DNA from: Halobium salinum | GTDB taxonomy: Archaea > Halobacteriota > Halobacteria > Halobacteriales > Haloferacaceae | Direction of reading: 5' to 3' | DNA: 64,000 bases | Assembly (NCBI RefSeq): GCF_026586625.1 | Contig: NZ_JAODIW010000008.1 | Location: forward strand, 328,382 to 392,381 | Shown here: positions 9,763 to 20,009 of the stretch, piece by piece | Numbering within the stretch: the stretch's first letter is position 1 | Layout: the number at the start of each line of letters is the position of its first letter | Notes under the pieces: generated by a model | Seen by the model: only the letters and a program-made list of their open reading frames with translations | What the model was told of the DNA's origin: nothing | Database searches by the model: none | Program-made: the position numbers and the translations under genes

Positions 9763-9930
9763 TCAGGCGGACTGCTGCATCATGCCACGCATGTCGTCGT
9801 CCGAGACGTCCATGTCGTGGTGGTCCTTCGCGTGCTTTCGGACGACGTCCATGACCTCGCGTTCGTCGCTCGACTCGACCGAGAAGTCACAGTCCATCCC
9901 CGCGTCACGACAGCTGATACGGTGTTTCAT
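9763..9930 (-). CDS. DUF1059 small protein
   Basis: A 55-residue reading frame from the ATG at 9930. It starts MKHRISCRDAGMDCDFSVES and continues with acidic and His-rich segments (KHAKDHHDMDV). The paired cysteines CRDAGMDC and the HAKDHHD segment match the DUF1059 family of short, possibly metal-binding proteins. No function has been shown for the family. It lies about 100 bases downstream of hisF on the same strand. Confidence 0.88.
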   Translation of the reverse strand: MKHRISCRDAGMDCDFSVESSDEREVMDVVRKHAKDHHDMDVSDDDMRGMMQQSA

Positions 9931-10032
9931 GGTCCTCACGCTCCCGAAGAGCGAGGGGAGGTAGGGGTGTGAGAGGAATACTCCTTCCTGTGAACCGGCG
10001 TCTCGGGATTCACAACAGCGGCCGAGAGCGTC

Positions 10033-10845
10033 TCAGAGCCGGACCGGCACGTCGTGCTCGGCGAGGAACTCCTTACACTCGCCGATGGAGTACTCGTCGA
10101 AGTGGAAGATGGAGGCCGCGAGCGCGGCGTCCGCGTCGGCCTCGGTGAACACCTCGTACATGTCCTCCGGGCCGCCACAGCCCGAGGAGGCGATGACCGG
10201 CGTCGAGACGTTGTCGCAGACGGCGCGGGTGAGCGGGATGTCGTAGCCATCCTTCGTCCCGTCGGCGTCGATGGAGTTGACGAACAGTTCGCCGGCGCCG
10301 CGGTCGGCGGCCTCGCCCGCCCACTCCACGACGTCGCGACCGGTGCCCTCGCGACCGCCTTTCACCGTGCACTCGAACCAGCAGGACTCGCCGTCGACCT
10401 GCTCGTAGTGCTCCCCTTGCTCGTCGTAGCGGCGGCGGGCGTCGACGGAGATGACGATGCACTGGCTTCCGAACGCCTTCGCGCCCTCCTCGACGAGTTC
10501 GGGGCGCTCCAGCGCGGCGGTGTTGATGGACACCTTGTCGGCGCCGGCGCGGAGGGTCTCCTTGATGTCCGCCTCCGTTCGGATGCCGCCGCCGACGGTG
10601 AGCGGGATGAACACCTCGTCGGCGACGGCGGAGACGGTGTCGAGCATCGTCTCTCTGCCTTCGGCCGAGGCGGTGATGTCGAGGAAGACGAACTCGTCGG
10701 CGCCGGCCTCGTTGTAGGCGCGAGCCATCTCGACCGGGTCGCCGGTGTACTCGAGGTCCTCGAAGTTGACACCCGTGTACACCGCCGGGTTTCCGTCCTC
10801 GTCCAGGTCCACGTCGATACAGGGGATGACGCGCTTCGTCAGCAT
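10033..10845 (-). CDS. hisF: Imidazole glycerol phosphate synthase, cyclase subunit
   Basis: 270 residues, a (beta-alpha)8 barrel that closes the imidazole ring in histidine synthesis using ammonia from HisH. The two half-barrel signatures are present: [11 protein letters not shown] near residue 8, with the catalytic Asp, and [14 protein letters not shown] near 185. Phosphate-binding loops are [11 protein letters not shown] near 82 and [10 protein letters not shown] near 223. A short insertion near residues 137-150 (Asp/Glu-rich) fits halophilic versions. No other his gene is adjacent, as is usual in haloarchaea. Confidence 0.96.
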   Translation of the reverse strand: MLTKRVIPCIDVDLDEDGNPAVYTGVNFEDLEYTGDPVEMARAYNEAGADEFVFLDITASAEGRETMLDTVSAVADEVFIPLTVGGGIRTEADIKETLRAGADKVSINTAALERPELVEEGAKAFGSQCIVISVDARRRYDEQGEHYEQVDGESCWFECTVKGGREGTGRDVVEWAGEAADRGAGELFVNSIDADGTKDGYDIPLTRAVCDNVSTPVIASSGCGGPEDMYEVFTEADADAALAASIFHFDEYSIGECKEFLAEHDVPVRL

Positions 10846-10952
10846 TCGTTACCGGAGGTTCGCGGGTCGCGCGTTTCACGGTTTCGACAGCGGCGACTGG
10901 TCGGGAGGCAGTAGTCGAGGACGGCGAGCGAGGACGACAGGCGAAGACGACG

Positions 10953-10981
10953 AGAAAAGACCGTGTCGGGGTATCGCCCCG
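10953..10981 (-). terminator. Hairpin plus T-tract after the zinc-ribbon gene
   Basis: Directly after the stop of the 10983-11183 gene, the minus strand has a CGGGG/CCCCG stem (10967-10971 with 10977-10981) with a five-base loop, then CTTTTC at 10953-10958. This is a plausible terminator between the zinc-ribbon gene and hisF. Confidence 0.45.
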
Positions 10982-10982
10982 G

Positions 10983-11183
10983 CTAGACGTTGTTCATCCG
11001 CTGTTGGGTCTGTAGTCCACAGACCGAGCAGACGGTGACGCGGTACGGTTCGCGGGAGAACTCGGTGTTCGCTTTCTTCTTCGACTCGGTGACGATGCTA
11101 ATCGACACGTCGTGGGGGGTGTCGTCGCCGCACGCCTCGCACGGCTCGACGAACAGCTGTTGTCGCGGGTGTTTCGTTGCCAT
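10983..11183 (-). CDS. Small zinc-ribbon protein (two CxxC pairs)
   Basis: 66 residues from the ATG at 11183. CEACGDDTPH near residue 15 and CSVCGLQTQ near 53 provide four cysteines for one zinc ribbon, separated by a basic/polar stretch (ESKKKANTEFSREPYRV). This architecture is common to a haloarchaeal family of putative zinc beta-ribbon proteins (I recall DUF7835); the role is unknown. The in-frame upstream extension to 11309 has no similarity to the family. Confidence 0.85.
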   Translation of the reverse strand: MATKHPRQQLFVEPCEACGDDTPHDVSISIVTESKKKANTEFSREPYRVTVCSVCGLQTQQRMNNV

Positions 11184-11542
11184 CGGTGGGGGTGTCCGGC
11201 GTCTGTGCCCGGAGCGGTCCGGGCGTCCCGAGTCGGTCGACGGGTGCCGACCGACGGAGACTGATCGCGCGCCGGGACGATCACGATGGCACGCCGCTTG
11301 CGGCGGCATGCATTCCGGCTGTCACGGGTCGGATGGCCGCGTGACGCTTCGCTCGTACGCCAGGCGGCCGCATAACAGGGAGTCATCGTCCCGAGCCTGC
11401 AACGGTCCGGAAACGGGACTCGTCCGGCAAAGTGACGGTTTACCGGCCCCAACGGTGCGTTGACCGGACGGTCGGCTCACGGAGCGGAAACGTAACTGGG
11501 GGCGTAATCAGACGCCGGCGGGCGTTCGGCGGCCGTCGACGC
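11184..11542. other. Intergenic region without a supported gene
   Basis: 359 bases between the zinc-ribbon gene and the 3' end of the first alpha-glucosidase gene. No frame shows a recognisable protein. No tRNA-like fold or clear terminator was seen. Confidence 0.55.
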
Positions 11543-13372
11543 TCAGCGGACCGCGAGCACCCGCGCCTCGTAGGGGCGGAGTTCTTCGACCCCGACCTCG
11601 TCGACCGTCGTGTCGTAGTTGCTGACGAGCGTCTCGACGTCGAGTCCGCGGATGGACGCCGGCGGCTCGAACGTCGTCGCCGTGTCAGAGAAGTTCAGCA
11701 CGACGAGCACGCGCTCGCCGCCGTCGCCCTCGTCGGGGTCGGTCTCCTCGCCGGACGGCTCGTCACCGTCCCGCTCGAACTCCCGTTCGGGGGCGAGTTC
11801 GCGCTCGTACACCCACAGACACTCGTGGTCGGGGAGGTGGAGGGTGTACGTCCCGTAGACGAGCACGTCGTGGTCGTGACGCAGGTCGATGACGCGGCGG
11901 TAGTACTCGAGCACCGACTCCGTGTCGCCGCGCTCCGCCTCGACGTTGATTCTGGTGTGGTTCGGGTTGACCGGAATCCACGGCGTCCCCTCGGTGAACC
12001 CGGCCTGCGCCCCGTCCGTCCACTGCATCGGCGTCCGGGCGTTGTCCCGCGAGCGGTGCCGAACGAGTTCGAGCATCTCCTCCTCGCTGCCGAATCGACC
12101 CTGCTTGCGGGCGACCTCGACGTTGCGGATGGTGTCGACGTCGCGCACCTCGTCGAGCCCGGAGAACGGGTAGTTCGTCATGCCGATCTCGTCGCCCTGG
12201 TAGATGTAGGTGGTCCCCTGGAGCGTCATGAGGACGGTCGCGAGCAGTTTCGCGGACTCCCGGCGGAACTGGCCGTCGTGGCCGAACCGCGACACCATCC
12301 GGGGCTCGTCGTGGTTGCCCATGTAGACGCTGTTCCACCCTTCCTCCTCCAGTCCGTTCTGCCAGCGGGTCAGCGTCCGTTTCAGTTCACGGACCGACCA
12401 CTCGCCTTTGTCCCAGCGCCCGTGGTGCCCGAAGTCGAGGCGCATGTGGTCGAAGTTGAACGCCATGCTCATCCCGTCGCCGTGGGGGCCGATGAACTGC
12501 TTCGCCTCCTCGACGGAGAGGTCGACCATCTCGCCGACGGTCATCGCGTCGTAGTTCGACAGCACCCGGTCGTACATCTCGCCGAGGAACTCGTGGATGC
12601 GCGGCCCGTTGACGAACTGGTCGGCGCCGCGGACGATGGCGTCGTCGTCCTCGCCGTCCGGGAACCCCTCGGGCTTCGAGAGGACGTTGATGACGTCCAT
12701 ACGGAACCCGTCGATGCCCTTCTCCAGCCACCACTCCATCATCTCGAAAATCTCCGTCCGGACCGCGGGGTTGTCCCAGTTGAGGTCCGGCTGTTTCTCG
12801 TGGAACAGGTGGAGGAACCACTCCTGGGAGGCCTCGTCGTACGTCCACGCCGGGCCACCGAAGAACGACTCCCAGTTGTTGGGCGGGCGTTCGGCGGCCG
12901 CCCCGGCGCCGGCGGTCGAACTCCCCCCGGACGCGCCGTCGGGGCCCTGCGTCTCGACTGGCTCACCGTCCTCCCAGACGTAGTAGTCGCGGAACTTCGA
13001 GTTCGGGTCGTTCCGGGCCTCGACGAACCACTCGTGTTCGTCGCTGGTGTGGTTGACGACGAGGTCCATGATGAGTTTCATGTCCCGGTCGTGCAACCCC
13101 GCGAGGAGTTCCTCCCAATCCGCCATCGTCCCGAACTTGTCCATAATCGACCGGTAGTCCGACACGTCGTACCCGTTGTCGGCCTCGGGCGACTCGTAGA
13201 CCGGGTTGAGCCAGACGACGTCGACGCCGAGGTAGTCGAGGTAGTCCAACTTCTCGACGAGGCCGGGGATGTCGCCGATGCCGTCGCCGTCGCTGTCGTT
13301 GAAACTCCGCGGATAGACCTGATAGACGACTGCTTCCTTCCACCACTCTCTATCGATACGCGGCACGCTCAC
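11543..13372 (-). CDS. GH13 alpha-glucosidase / oligo-1,6-glucosidase, copy 1
   Basis: 609 residues if the GTG at 13372 is used (MSVPRIDREWWK), which aligns with the start of the neighbouring paralogue. The ATG at 13501 would add 43 residues that do not fit the family. A TATA-like AAAATATC on the minus strand (13443-13450) lies between these two starts and supports the GTG. The enzyme hydrolyses alpha-glucosidic bonds of maltose or isomalto-oligosaccharides. Catalytic blocks: DGFRMDVIN (nucleophile Asp), MTVGEMVDL (acid/base Glu), GNHDEPRMVSRFG (Asp). No signal peptide, so it is cytoplasmic. An alanine/glycine insert (GASGGSSTAGAG) sits before NNWESFFGG. Confidence 0.93.
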   Translation of the reverse strand: MSVPRIDREWWKEAVVYQVYPRSFNDSDGDGIGDIPGLVEKLDYLDYLGVDVVWLNPVYESPEADNGYDVSDYRSIMDKFGTMADWEELLAGLHDRDMKLIMDLVVNHTSDEHEWFVEARNDPNSKFRDYYVWEDGEPVETQGPDGASGGSSTAGAGAAAERPPNNWESFFGGPAWTYDEASQEWFLHLFHEKQPDLNWDNPAVRTEIFEMMEWWLEKGIDGFRMDVINVLSKPEGFPDGEDDDAIVRGADQFVNGPRIHEFLGEMYDRVLSNYDAMTVGEMVDLSVEEAKQFIGPHGDGMSMAFNFDHMRLDFGHHGRWDKGEWSVRELKRTLTRWQNGLEEEGWNSVYMGNHDEPRMVSRFGHDGQFRRESAKLLATVLMTLQGTTYIYQGDEIGMTNYPFSGLDEVRDVDTIRNVEVARKQGRFGSEEEMLELVRHRSRDNARTPMQWTDGAQAGFTEGTPWIPVNPNHTRINVEAERGDTESVLEYYRRVIDLRHDHDVLVYGTYTLHLPDHECLWVYERELAPEREFERDGDEPSGEETDPDEGDGGERVLVVLNFSDTATTFEPPASIRGLDVETLVSNYDTTVDEVGVEELRPYEARVLAVR

Positions 13373-13442
13373 TGTACGGCTCTCTCCCGTGCGTGTTCTT
13401 TGTTCCGTCGGTTCGCCCCGTCGAGTTCGTGGCCGAATGTTG

Positions 13443-13450
13443 ATATTTTC
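13443..13450 (-). promoter_or_regulatory. TATA-like box for alpha-glucosidase copy 1
   Basis: Minus-strand AAAATATC, 70 bases before the GTG at 13372, in the A/T-rich gap between the two GH13 genes. It implies that the second gene can be transcribed separately with a leader of about 40 bases, and argues against translation starting at 13501. Confidence 0.45.
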
Positions 13451-13514
13451 GGCGTCGAAGCGCCACTCGACGCCGAGGCGACGCTCGGTCCGACGGCGCA
13501 TCCGGGTCGGGGTT

Positions 13515-15320
13515 TTACTCCACGCCAGTCAGGTGGTACACTCGTGCCTCCCACGGGCGGAGGACGTACTCGCTCGGGTCGTCGGTCTCGCCGACCTCGT
13601 CGTAGTTCGAGAGGAGGAGCTCGACCTCGTCTGCGCCGTCCACGTCGGGCGTCCAGATGGGGTGGTCGCCGTCGTGGTCCTCGGGGTTCGGCACCTCGAA
13701 GAACGTCTCGGTGTCCGAGAAGTTGAGCGTCACGAGCAGTCGCTCGTCGTCGAGCGAGCGCGTGTACGACCACAGCTCCGGGTGGTCGAACCAGAGGTCG
13801 TCGTAGCCGCCGTAGACGAGGATTTCGTGGTCGTCGCGGAGGTCGAACAGGCGGCGGTAGTACTCCAGGACGGAGTCGGGGTCGCCGCGCTCCACCTCGA
13901 CGTTGATCTCGTCGTGGTTCCCCGCCACCTTGAGCCACGGTTCGCCCGTCGTGAACCCGGCGTTGTCCGTGTCGTCCCACTGCATCGGGGTTCGGGCGTT
14001 GTCGCGGCTGTTCGCCTCGAGTCCCTCGCGTACCTGCTCGAAGCTGTCGATATCGCCGGATTCGAGGGCGTTTCGGACCGGCTGGAGCGTCTCCACGTCG
14101 CGGAACTCCTCCAGGGAGTCGAAGGAGACGTTCGTCATGCCGAGTTCCTCCCCCTGGTACACGTAGGGGGTGCCCTGCATCGTGTGTAACAGCGTGCCGA
14201 GCAGTTTCGCGGACTCCCGTCGGTACTCCTCGTCGTTGCCGAACCGCGAGACCATCCGGGGCTGGTCGTGGTTGTTGAGATACAGCGAGTTCCAGCCGTC
14301 GTCCTGCAGGCCGTGCTGCCACTTCGAGAACACGCCTTTCAGCTCCCGGAGGTCCCAGTCGCTCGTCTCCCATATCTCTCCGCCCTGGTCGAGCAGGACG
14401 TGTTCGAAGTGGAAGATCATGCTCAGCCCGTCGCCGTCGCGGCCGACGTAGCGCTGGGCCTCGTCCATCGCCATGTCGCTCCCGATGCACTCGCCGACGG
14501 TGAGGAGGTCCTCGGAGAGGACGCGGTCGCCCATCTCGCCGAGGTACTCGTGGACCTTCGGCCCGTCGATGGTGCCGCCGAAGTCCGAGGGTTCGGGCGG
14601 ATCGTGTTGCGTGATGGCGTCGGGCTTCGAGATGAGGTTGATGACGTCCATGCGGAACCCGTCGATGCCCTTCTCCAGCCAGAACTCCATCATCTCGAAG
14701 ACGTCCTCGCGGACCTGCTCGTTCTCCCAGTTGAGGTCCGGCTGTTTCACGTCGAAGAGGTGGAGGTACCACTCCTCGGAAGCCTCGTCGTACTCCCACG
14801 CGGGGCCGCCGAAGAAGGAGCCCCACTCGTTGGGCGGCGCCTCGCCCTCGGGCCCGCGGTGCCCGGTGAAGCCGTCGACGTCGGTGCGGCCCTGCCGCCA
14901 GATGTAGTAGTCGCGGTACTCCGAATCCGGCTCGTCACGGGAGTTGACGAACCACTCGTGCTCGTCGCTCGTGTGGTTCACCACGAGGTCCATGATGAGC
15001 CTGATGTCGCGGTCGTGGAGGCCCTCCAGCAGGTCCTCCCAGTCGTCCATCGTCCCGAACTCGGCCATGATGGAGCGGTAGTCGGCGATGTCGTACCCGT
15101 TGTCGGCGTTGGGGGACTCGTACACCGGGTTGAGCCAGATGCAGTCGACGCCGAGGTAGTCGAGGTAGTCCAGCTTCTCGATGATGCCCGGGATGTCGCC
15201 CACGCCGTTGCCGTCCGTGTCGTTGAAACTACGCGGATAGATCTGATAGACGACCGCCTCCTTCCACCACTGGCGGTCGATCTCGTCGCGCGTCACGCCA
15301 CTCATGTCACGTTGACTCAC
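13515..15320 (-). CDS. GH13 alpha-glucosidase / oligo-1,6-glucosidase, copy 2
   Basis: 601 residues, clearly a paralogue of the adjacent downstream gene: both open with REWW/RQWWKEAVVYQ and share KLDYLDYLGVD. Catalytic blocks are DGFRMDVIN, LLTVGECIGS and NNHDQPRMVSRFG. It is cytoplasmic and likely cleaves maltose-type or isomaltose-type sugars. An alternative start is the ATG at 15305 (MSGVTRDEID). The 142 bases to the next start hold a separate promoter-like element, so the pair may be differently regulated. Confidence 0.93.
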   Translation of the reverse strand: MSQRDMSGVTRDEIDRQWWKEAVVYQIYPRSFNDTDGNGVGDIPGIIEKLDYLDYLGVDCIWLNPVYESPNADNGYDIADYRSIMAEFGTMDDWEDLLEGLHDRDIRLIMDLVVNHTSDEHEWFVNSRDEPDSEYRDYYIWRQGRTDVDGFTGHRGPEGEAPPNEWGSFFGGPAWEYDEASEEWYLHLFDVKQPDLNWENEQVREDVFEMMEFWLEKGIDGFRMDVINLISKPDAITQHDPPEPSDFGGTIDGPKVHEYLGEMGDRVLSEDLLTVGECIGSDMAMDEAQRYVGRDGDGLSMIFHFEHVLLDQGGEIWETSDWDLRELKGVFSKWQHGLQDDGWNSLYLNNHDQPRMVSRFGNDEEYRRESAKLLGTLLHTMQGTPYVYQGEELGMTNVSFDSLEEFRDVETLQPVRNALESGDIDSFEQVREGLEANSRDNARTPMQWDDTDNAGFTTGEPWLKVAGNHDEINVEVERGDPDSVLEYYRRLFDLRDDHEILVYGGYDDLWFDHPELWSYTRSLDDERLLVTLNFSDTETFFEVPNPEDHDGDHPIWTPDVDGADEVELLLSNYDEVGETDDPSEYVLRPWEARVYHLTGVE

Positions 15321-15422
15321 TCGCGCCTCCCATTTAGGTGAATCGTCGGACGTCGCGTCTGTCGGTCGGTACCACGTCTACACGGCAGCCGTCGGTCCGA
15401 ACGGCGGCGGCGGTCCACCTGG

Positions 15423-15430
15423 CTTTTTGT
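15423..15430 (+). promoter_or_regulatory. TATA-like box before the 65-residue membrane protein
   Basis: CTTTTTGT lies 24-31 bases before the ATG at 15454, which is the spacing expected for a leaderless haloarchaeal transcript. Confidence 0.5.
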
Positions 15431-15453
15431 AGCGGCGCCTCCGACCTGCATCT

Positions 15454-15651
15454 ATGGCAGACCACAGTCACGGGTCGGGGTCGGGTCCGGCGGAGGACCG
15501 CGACGGCTCGCCGCACAACCACAGCGACAACCCGGCGACGGGGCGGACGACCTCGCCGATGCAGGCGTACTCGACGAAGGAGGTCGGAATCGGCTTCGCG
15601 GTCCTCCTCGTCGGCCTGCTCGTCGTCTTCGGCGTCCCGTTGCTGTTCTGA
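15454..15651 (+). CDS. Single-helix small membrane protein (DUF7550-like)
   Basis: 65 residues. A His/Gly/Asp-rich N-terminus (MADHSHGSGSG) is followed by RTTSPMQAYSTKEVGIG and one hydrophobic helix at the C-terminus (FAVLLVGLLVVFGVPLLF). The TSPMQ...EV plus terminal helix pattern matches a small haloarchaeal membrane protein family (I recall DUF7550) of unknown function. The TATA-like box 24 bases upstream fixes the start. Confidence 0.8.
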   Translation: MADHSHGSGSGPAEDRDGSPHNHSDNPATGRTTSPMQAYSTKEVGIGFAVLLVGLLVVFGVPLLF

Positions 15652-15764
15652 TTTCTCGACGCAGTTCTCGGTGACGGACACCGTCACCGTCTCGCTCCCG
15701 CCTTCAGCGGCCGCGCTCGCGTTCCGTGACGACCGAGGTCGTCCCGAAGCGCTCGACGACCGGT

Positions 15765-17924
15765 TCAGTCCAGGCCCTGGGCTAGCACGTCCCGAAGCTC
15801 CCGAATCTCGGCGACGCCGTACTCGAGTGACTCGTCGCCGACCGTCAGCTCCAGTCGACCGCTTCCGTCCGCCGAGCCGAGTTCGACCACGTCGGCGACG
15901 CCGTCGAAGCGCTCGGTCACCGACTCGGGGTCGGTCGTCTCGACGACGGCTCGGCCGGGCGTCTCGTCGAACAGCGCGAGGGCGTCGTCGACCGCCGCGG
16001 AGAGACCGGCGTCGTCGGTCACCATCTCGGCGAGCGCAACGGCGAGGCCGCCGTCGCTCACGTCGTGGACGGCGAGGGTCCCCTCGGCGTCGGCGACGTC
16101 GGCGATGGCCCTGAGAGTCGGGGTCGGCGTCTCGGGGAGCGCCGGGAACCGGTCGCTGCCGCCCGTCGTCGCGAGGTACTCGGAGCCGCCGAGGGCGCCA
16201 CCGGCGTCGCCGACGAGGAGGAGCGTCCCCTCGCCGGAGAGCGCCGACCCGGGCGCCGAGTACCCCTCACGGGTGCCGACCATCGCGAGCGTCGGCGTCG
16301 GCGGGATGGGGCCGGCGACCGAGTCGTTGTACAGCGAGACGTTGCCGCCGACGACCGGGACCGACAGGTCCCGGCACATGTCGGCGAGACCGTCGACGAT
16401 GCCTTTGAACCCCCCATAGACCGCCGGCTTCTCCGGGTTGCCGCCGTTGAGACAGTCGACCGCCGCGAGCGGGGTCGCGCCGACCGCCGCGAGGTTGGTC
16501 GCGTTCTCCAGCGCGACGGCGCGGGCGCCCTCGTAGGGTGCGCAGGCGGTCCAGTTCGGGACGGCGCCGGCGGAGAGCGCGAGGCCGACGCCGTTTCCGT
16601 CGCCCGTCTCAGTCTCCCTGATGGCCATCACCGCCGCGTCGTCGCCGGGTTCGACCGCGGTTCTGAGCCCGACCTCGTGGTCGTACTGGCGGTACACCCA
16701 CCGCTTGCTCGCCGTCGAGGGGCTGGCGACGACCGCCTCGAACGCCTCGCCGAGGTCCGCGTCGGGGAGGTCGCGTTCCGGCTGGACCGGGTCGCCGCTG
16801 TCGAGGTCGTTCGTGGGTGCGCCGTCGGCGAGCAGTTCGGCGGGGACGTCGACGACGGTCTCGCGTTCGAGGTTGTCGTCTCCGTCCTCGCCCGGGAACG
16901 TACAGACGTAGTTCCCGTCGGTCACCTCGCCGATGACCGAACAGCCGAGGTCGAAGCGGGCGGCCAACTCGCGGACGCGCTCCACGTCTTCGGGGGCGAC
17001 CTCGTAACACATCCGCTCCTGGGACTCCGCGAGCAGGATTTCGAGGGGGCTCATGTTCGGCTCGCGCTGGTGGACCCGGTCGAGGTCGATGCGGGCGCCG
17101 AGGTCGCCCTTCGCGACGAGTTCCGAGGAGGCGCCGCCCAGCCCGGCCGCGCCGAGGTCACGAGCCGACAGGAGCAGGTCCTCGTCAAGCAGCGCCTCGT
17201 TGCACTCGATGAGACGCTTCTCGGCGTAGGGGTCGCCGACTTGGACGGCAGGGCGGTCCTCGGTCTCCGCGTCCTCGGCGAGGTCCTCCGAGGCGAAGGA
17301 GGCGCCGCCCAGCCCGTCGCGACCGGTCGCGTTGCCGACGAGTACCAGCTTGTTGCCCGGCTCCTGTGCCACCGCGGTGACGAGGCGGTCCGAAGGGAGC
17401 AGACCGACGCAGGCGACGTTGACGAGGGGGTTCCCTTCGTACCCCTCGTGGAAGGCGACGCTGCCGCCGACCGTGGGGACGCCGATGCAGTTGCCGTAGT
17501 GGCTGATACCCTCGACGACGCCCTCCAGCAGGTAGCGGGTGTGCTCGCGGTCGAACCCGCCAAAATAGAGGGAGTCAGTCAGTGCGATAGGGTAGGCGCC
17601 CATCGACAGCGTGTCGCGGACGATGCCGCCGACACCCGTCGCCGCGCCGTCGAACGGGTCGACGTACGACGGGTGGTTGTGGCTCTCGATACCGAGGGTT
17701 ATCCAGTGGTCGTCGCTTCCGGGGAGCGAGACGACGGCGGCGTCGTCGCCCGGGCCGACGACGACGTGCTCGCCCTCCGAGTCGAACGCGCCCAGCAGGG
17801 GCCGGGAGGAGCGGTAGGCACAGTGCTCGCTCCAGAGGTTCTCGAAGAGGGCGGCCTCCTCGGGCGTCGGGTCGCGCCCGAGCTCCGCCCGGATCAGGTC
17901 GTGGTCCGAATCGGCGAGACTCAT
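15765..17924 (-). CDS. purL: Phosphoribosylformylglycinamidine synthase subunit II
   Basis: 719 residues, standard for the small-type PurL that works with PurS and PurQ to convert FGAR to FGAM with glutamine-derived ammonia and ATP. Visible blocks: [13 protein letters not shown] near residue 28 (active-site His), [10 protein letters not shown] near 56, [13 protein letters not shown] near 77, and [10 protein letters not shown] near 297. The start ATG at 17924 leaves the usual short N-terminus. It is 13 kb from the purB/purNH pair, so purine genes are scattered. Confidence 0.96.
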   Translation of the reverse strand: MSLADSDHDLIRAELGRDPTPEEAALFENLWSEHCAYRSSRPLLGAFDSEGEHVVVGPGDDAAVVSLPGSDDHWITLGIESHNHPSYVDPFDGAATGVGGIVRDTLSMGAYPIALTDSLYFGGFDREHTRYLLEGVVEGISHYGNCIGVPTVGGSVAFHEGYEGNPLVNVACVGLLPSDRLVTAVAQEPGNKLVLVGNATGRDGLGGASFASEDLAEDAETEDRPAVQVGDPYAEKRLIECNEALLDEDLLLSARDLGAAGLGGASSELVAKGDLGARIDLDRVHQREPNMSPLEILLAESQERMCYEVAPEDVERVRELAARFDLGCSVIGEVTDGNYVCTFPGEDGDDNLERETVVDVPAELLADGAPTNDLDSGDPVQPERDLPDADLGEAFEAVVASPSTASKRWVYRQYDHEVGLRTAVEPGDDAAVMAIRETETGDGNGVGLALSAGAVPNWTACAPYEGARAVALENATNLAAVGATPLAAVDCLNGGNPEKPAVYGGFKGIVDGLADMCRDLSVPVVGGNVSLYNDSVAGPIPPTPTLAMVGTREGYSAPGSALSGEGTLLLVGDAGGALGGSEYLATTGGSDRFPALPETPTPTLRAIADVADAEGTLAVHDVSDGGLAVALAEMVTDDAGLSAAVDDALALFDETPGRAVVETTDPESVTERFDGVADVVELGSADGSGRLELTVGDESLEYGVAEIRELRDVLAQGLD

Positions 17925-18172
17925 CCACTCGTGTGGTCAGAACGACCGGAGAAAGGCCTTTCGTTGTGCACGTTCGTGGATTGACGAGCGCGTCGCCCGA
18001 ATTGCCGGCCGCGTCGCTCGACCGGTCGAAACCTCAGCCGTGGCTCGGACGAAGAGACGTCGGCGGTGTCGGTGTCGCGGGGACACCGACCGTCGTGGAG
18101 TTGTTCGTGCCTCCGGCGTTGCTCGCGTTTTCGTCGAGACGGGCGACCACGGCATCCGGTTCGCCGACGCGG

Positions 18173-19753
18173 TCACCGCTTCCAGTACGAGGGAGCGAAC
18201 ACCACGAGGACGGACAGAATCTCCAACCTGCCGATCCACATCAGAAACACCATGTACAGCTTCGCCGGCGCGGAGAAGGGCAGGAAGTTGTTCATCGGTC
18301 CGACGACACCGACCCCGGGCCCGACGTTACCGAGGGTCGCCACGGTCGCCCCGACCGCCTCGATGGCGGAGAGTTCGAGCCCGATTCGGAGGCTGTCGAC
18401 GTAGATGAGCACCGTCGACACCGCGAAGATGGTGAAGAACGTCATCACGAACACGAGGATGCTTCTGACCGTCTCCTCCTCCGCGACGTTCCCCGAGAGC
18501 CGAATGGGGTGGACCGCCTCCGGGTGAATCGACTGGAACACCTCGCGGGACATCGCCTTCTGAATCACGTACCAGCGGACGATCTTGATGCCCCCGGCCG
18601 CGGAGCCGGCCGACCCGCCGAGGAACATGGCCAGGAGGAGCACGAGCTGGGTCGACTGGTCCCACGTGTTGAAGTCCATGCTCGCGTACCCCGTCGTGGT
18701 CACGATGGCGACCGTCTGGAACACGGCCTGGCGGAGCGCGTTCTCGACGTTACCGGGGATGGGGTCGATGTTGGTCGGCGCCTCGGCGAGGCCGACTCCG
18801 GCGAACAGCAGCCCCGCCAGGAGCGCGCTGACGACCGCCATCGCGAAGAGGTAGCCGCGGAACTCGTCGTTCCGGAGCAGCCGGCGGGGCTCTCCGCGGA
18901 ACCCGTACCAGAACAGCGCGAAGTTGGTGCCGGCGACGACCATGAAGAGTATCACGGCCCACTGGATGGCCGGCGAGAACGCCTCCATACTCCGAGCCCG
19001 GGGAGAGAAGCCGCCGGTCGGGAGCGTGGTCAAGGCGTGCGCCACTGCCCCGTAGAAGTCCATGTTCGGTGCGACTCCGAGGAGGTGGAGCCCGTAGTAG
19101 GTGAGGACGGCGGCGAGGGTGAAGCCGGCGTAGATGGCCCACAGCGCACGGGCGGTGTCCTGGATGTGCGGCGTGAGCTTGTCGATAGTCACGCCCGGTG
19201 CCTCCTCGCGGAAAATCTGAGCACCGCCGACCGACAGCTCCGGGAGGATGGCGACCATGAGAACCAGGATTCCCATGCCGCCAAGCCACTGCGTCAGCTG
19301 TCGCCACATGAGAATCGAACGCGAGTGCGCCTCGAAGGAGATTTCGCCGAGGACGGTCGACCCCGTGGTCGTGAACCCGCTCATGCTCTCGAAGAGCGCG
19401 TTGACGGGCGAGGCAACCGTCCCCTGTCCGGCGACGAGGTACGGAATCGTCCCGACGACGGGGACGATAAGCCACGTGAGACTCACGAAGAGGAACGCCT
19501 CGCGGTGGCCGAGGTCGGGATCCGGCTGGAGCCGTTCGAGGGCGGTACCGAGGACGACCATGACGGCGGTCGTCACGAGAAACGGGAGCGGGCTCTCGCC
19601 GTACAGGAGGGCGACGGCCGTCGGAAACAGCGGTGCGGCGGAGAGGTACTTCAGCACCCGACCGATGAAGCTCAGACTCGACCGGTACTCGACGAAGTCA
19701 CTGGGCTTAGAACCCGGACCGCCGTCGAGGACGGAGAGAGAGGCGGGACCCAT
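18173..19753 (-). CDS. trkH: TrkH-type potassium uptake membrane protein
   Basis: 526 residues with about ten hydrophobic segments. Four TrkH/KtrB pore-like repeats are visible; the first contains FESMSGFTTTGSTVL near residue 106, and later ones include LTTLPTGGFS, VAIVTTTGYASMDF and GATVATLGNVGPG. It moves K+ together with a TrkA-type NAD-binding regulator, none of which is adjacent. I chose the ATG at 19753 because a TATA-like CTTATG lies about 30 bases upstream; the ATGs at 19771 and 19783 are also possible. The in-frame extension to 20191 is not supported. Confidence 0.92.
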   Translation of the reverse strand: MGPASLSVLDGGPGSKPSDFVEYRSSLSFIGRVLKYLSAAPLFPTAVALLYGESPLPFLVTTAVMVVLGTALERLQPDPDLGHREAFLFVSLTWLIVPVVGTIPYLVAGQGTVASPVNALFESMSGFTTTGSTVLGEISFEAHSRSILMWRQLTQWLGGMGILVLMVAILPELSVGGAQIFREEAPGVTIDKLTPHIQDTARALWAIYAGFTLAAVLTYYGLHLLGVAPNMDFYGAVAHALTTLPTGGFSPRARSMEAFSPAIQWAVILFMVVAGTNFALFWYGFRGEPRRLLRNDEFRGYLFAMAVVSALLAGLLFAGVGLAEAPTNIDPIPGNVENALRQAVFQTVAIVTTTGYASMDFNTWDQSTQLVLLLAMFLGGSAGSAAGGIKIVRWYVIQKAMSREVFQSIHPEAVHPIRLSGNVAEEETVRSILVFVMTFFTIFAVSTVLIYVDSLRIGLELSAIEAVGATVATLGNVGPGVGVVGPMNNFLPFSAPAKLYMVFLMWIGRLEILSVLVVFAPSYWKR

Positions 19754-20009
19754 CAGTATACACGGAACCATCAGCGCGCGCATAAGGGGTTCGGTATCCG
19801 AGAAGTCCGGGACTCGGTGGGGCCTGTCTACGCTATCGTCCCACAGTCTGCCCCTGCGCGGTGTCGACGCCCCACGGGAACCCGTGGCGTTTATCATACC
19901 GACCCGTGTTAGTACCCGATATGACTCAGAGAGCCGCCGGAGACGGCGTATTCGACCCGCGCGGGGGTCGCGAGGCAAGACAGCCACGGCGCAGCCCCCA
20001 CATCGAACC

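Noticed and set aside
11432-13726. 764-residue frame antisense to the first alpha-glucosidase
   Set aside because: Shadow of a conserved GH13 gene; no start signal and no domain.
16065-17984. 639-residue frame antisense to purL
   Set aside because: Mirror of a certain gene; composition is that of a frame-shadow (Val, Asp, Arg) and no family resembles it.
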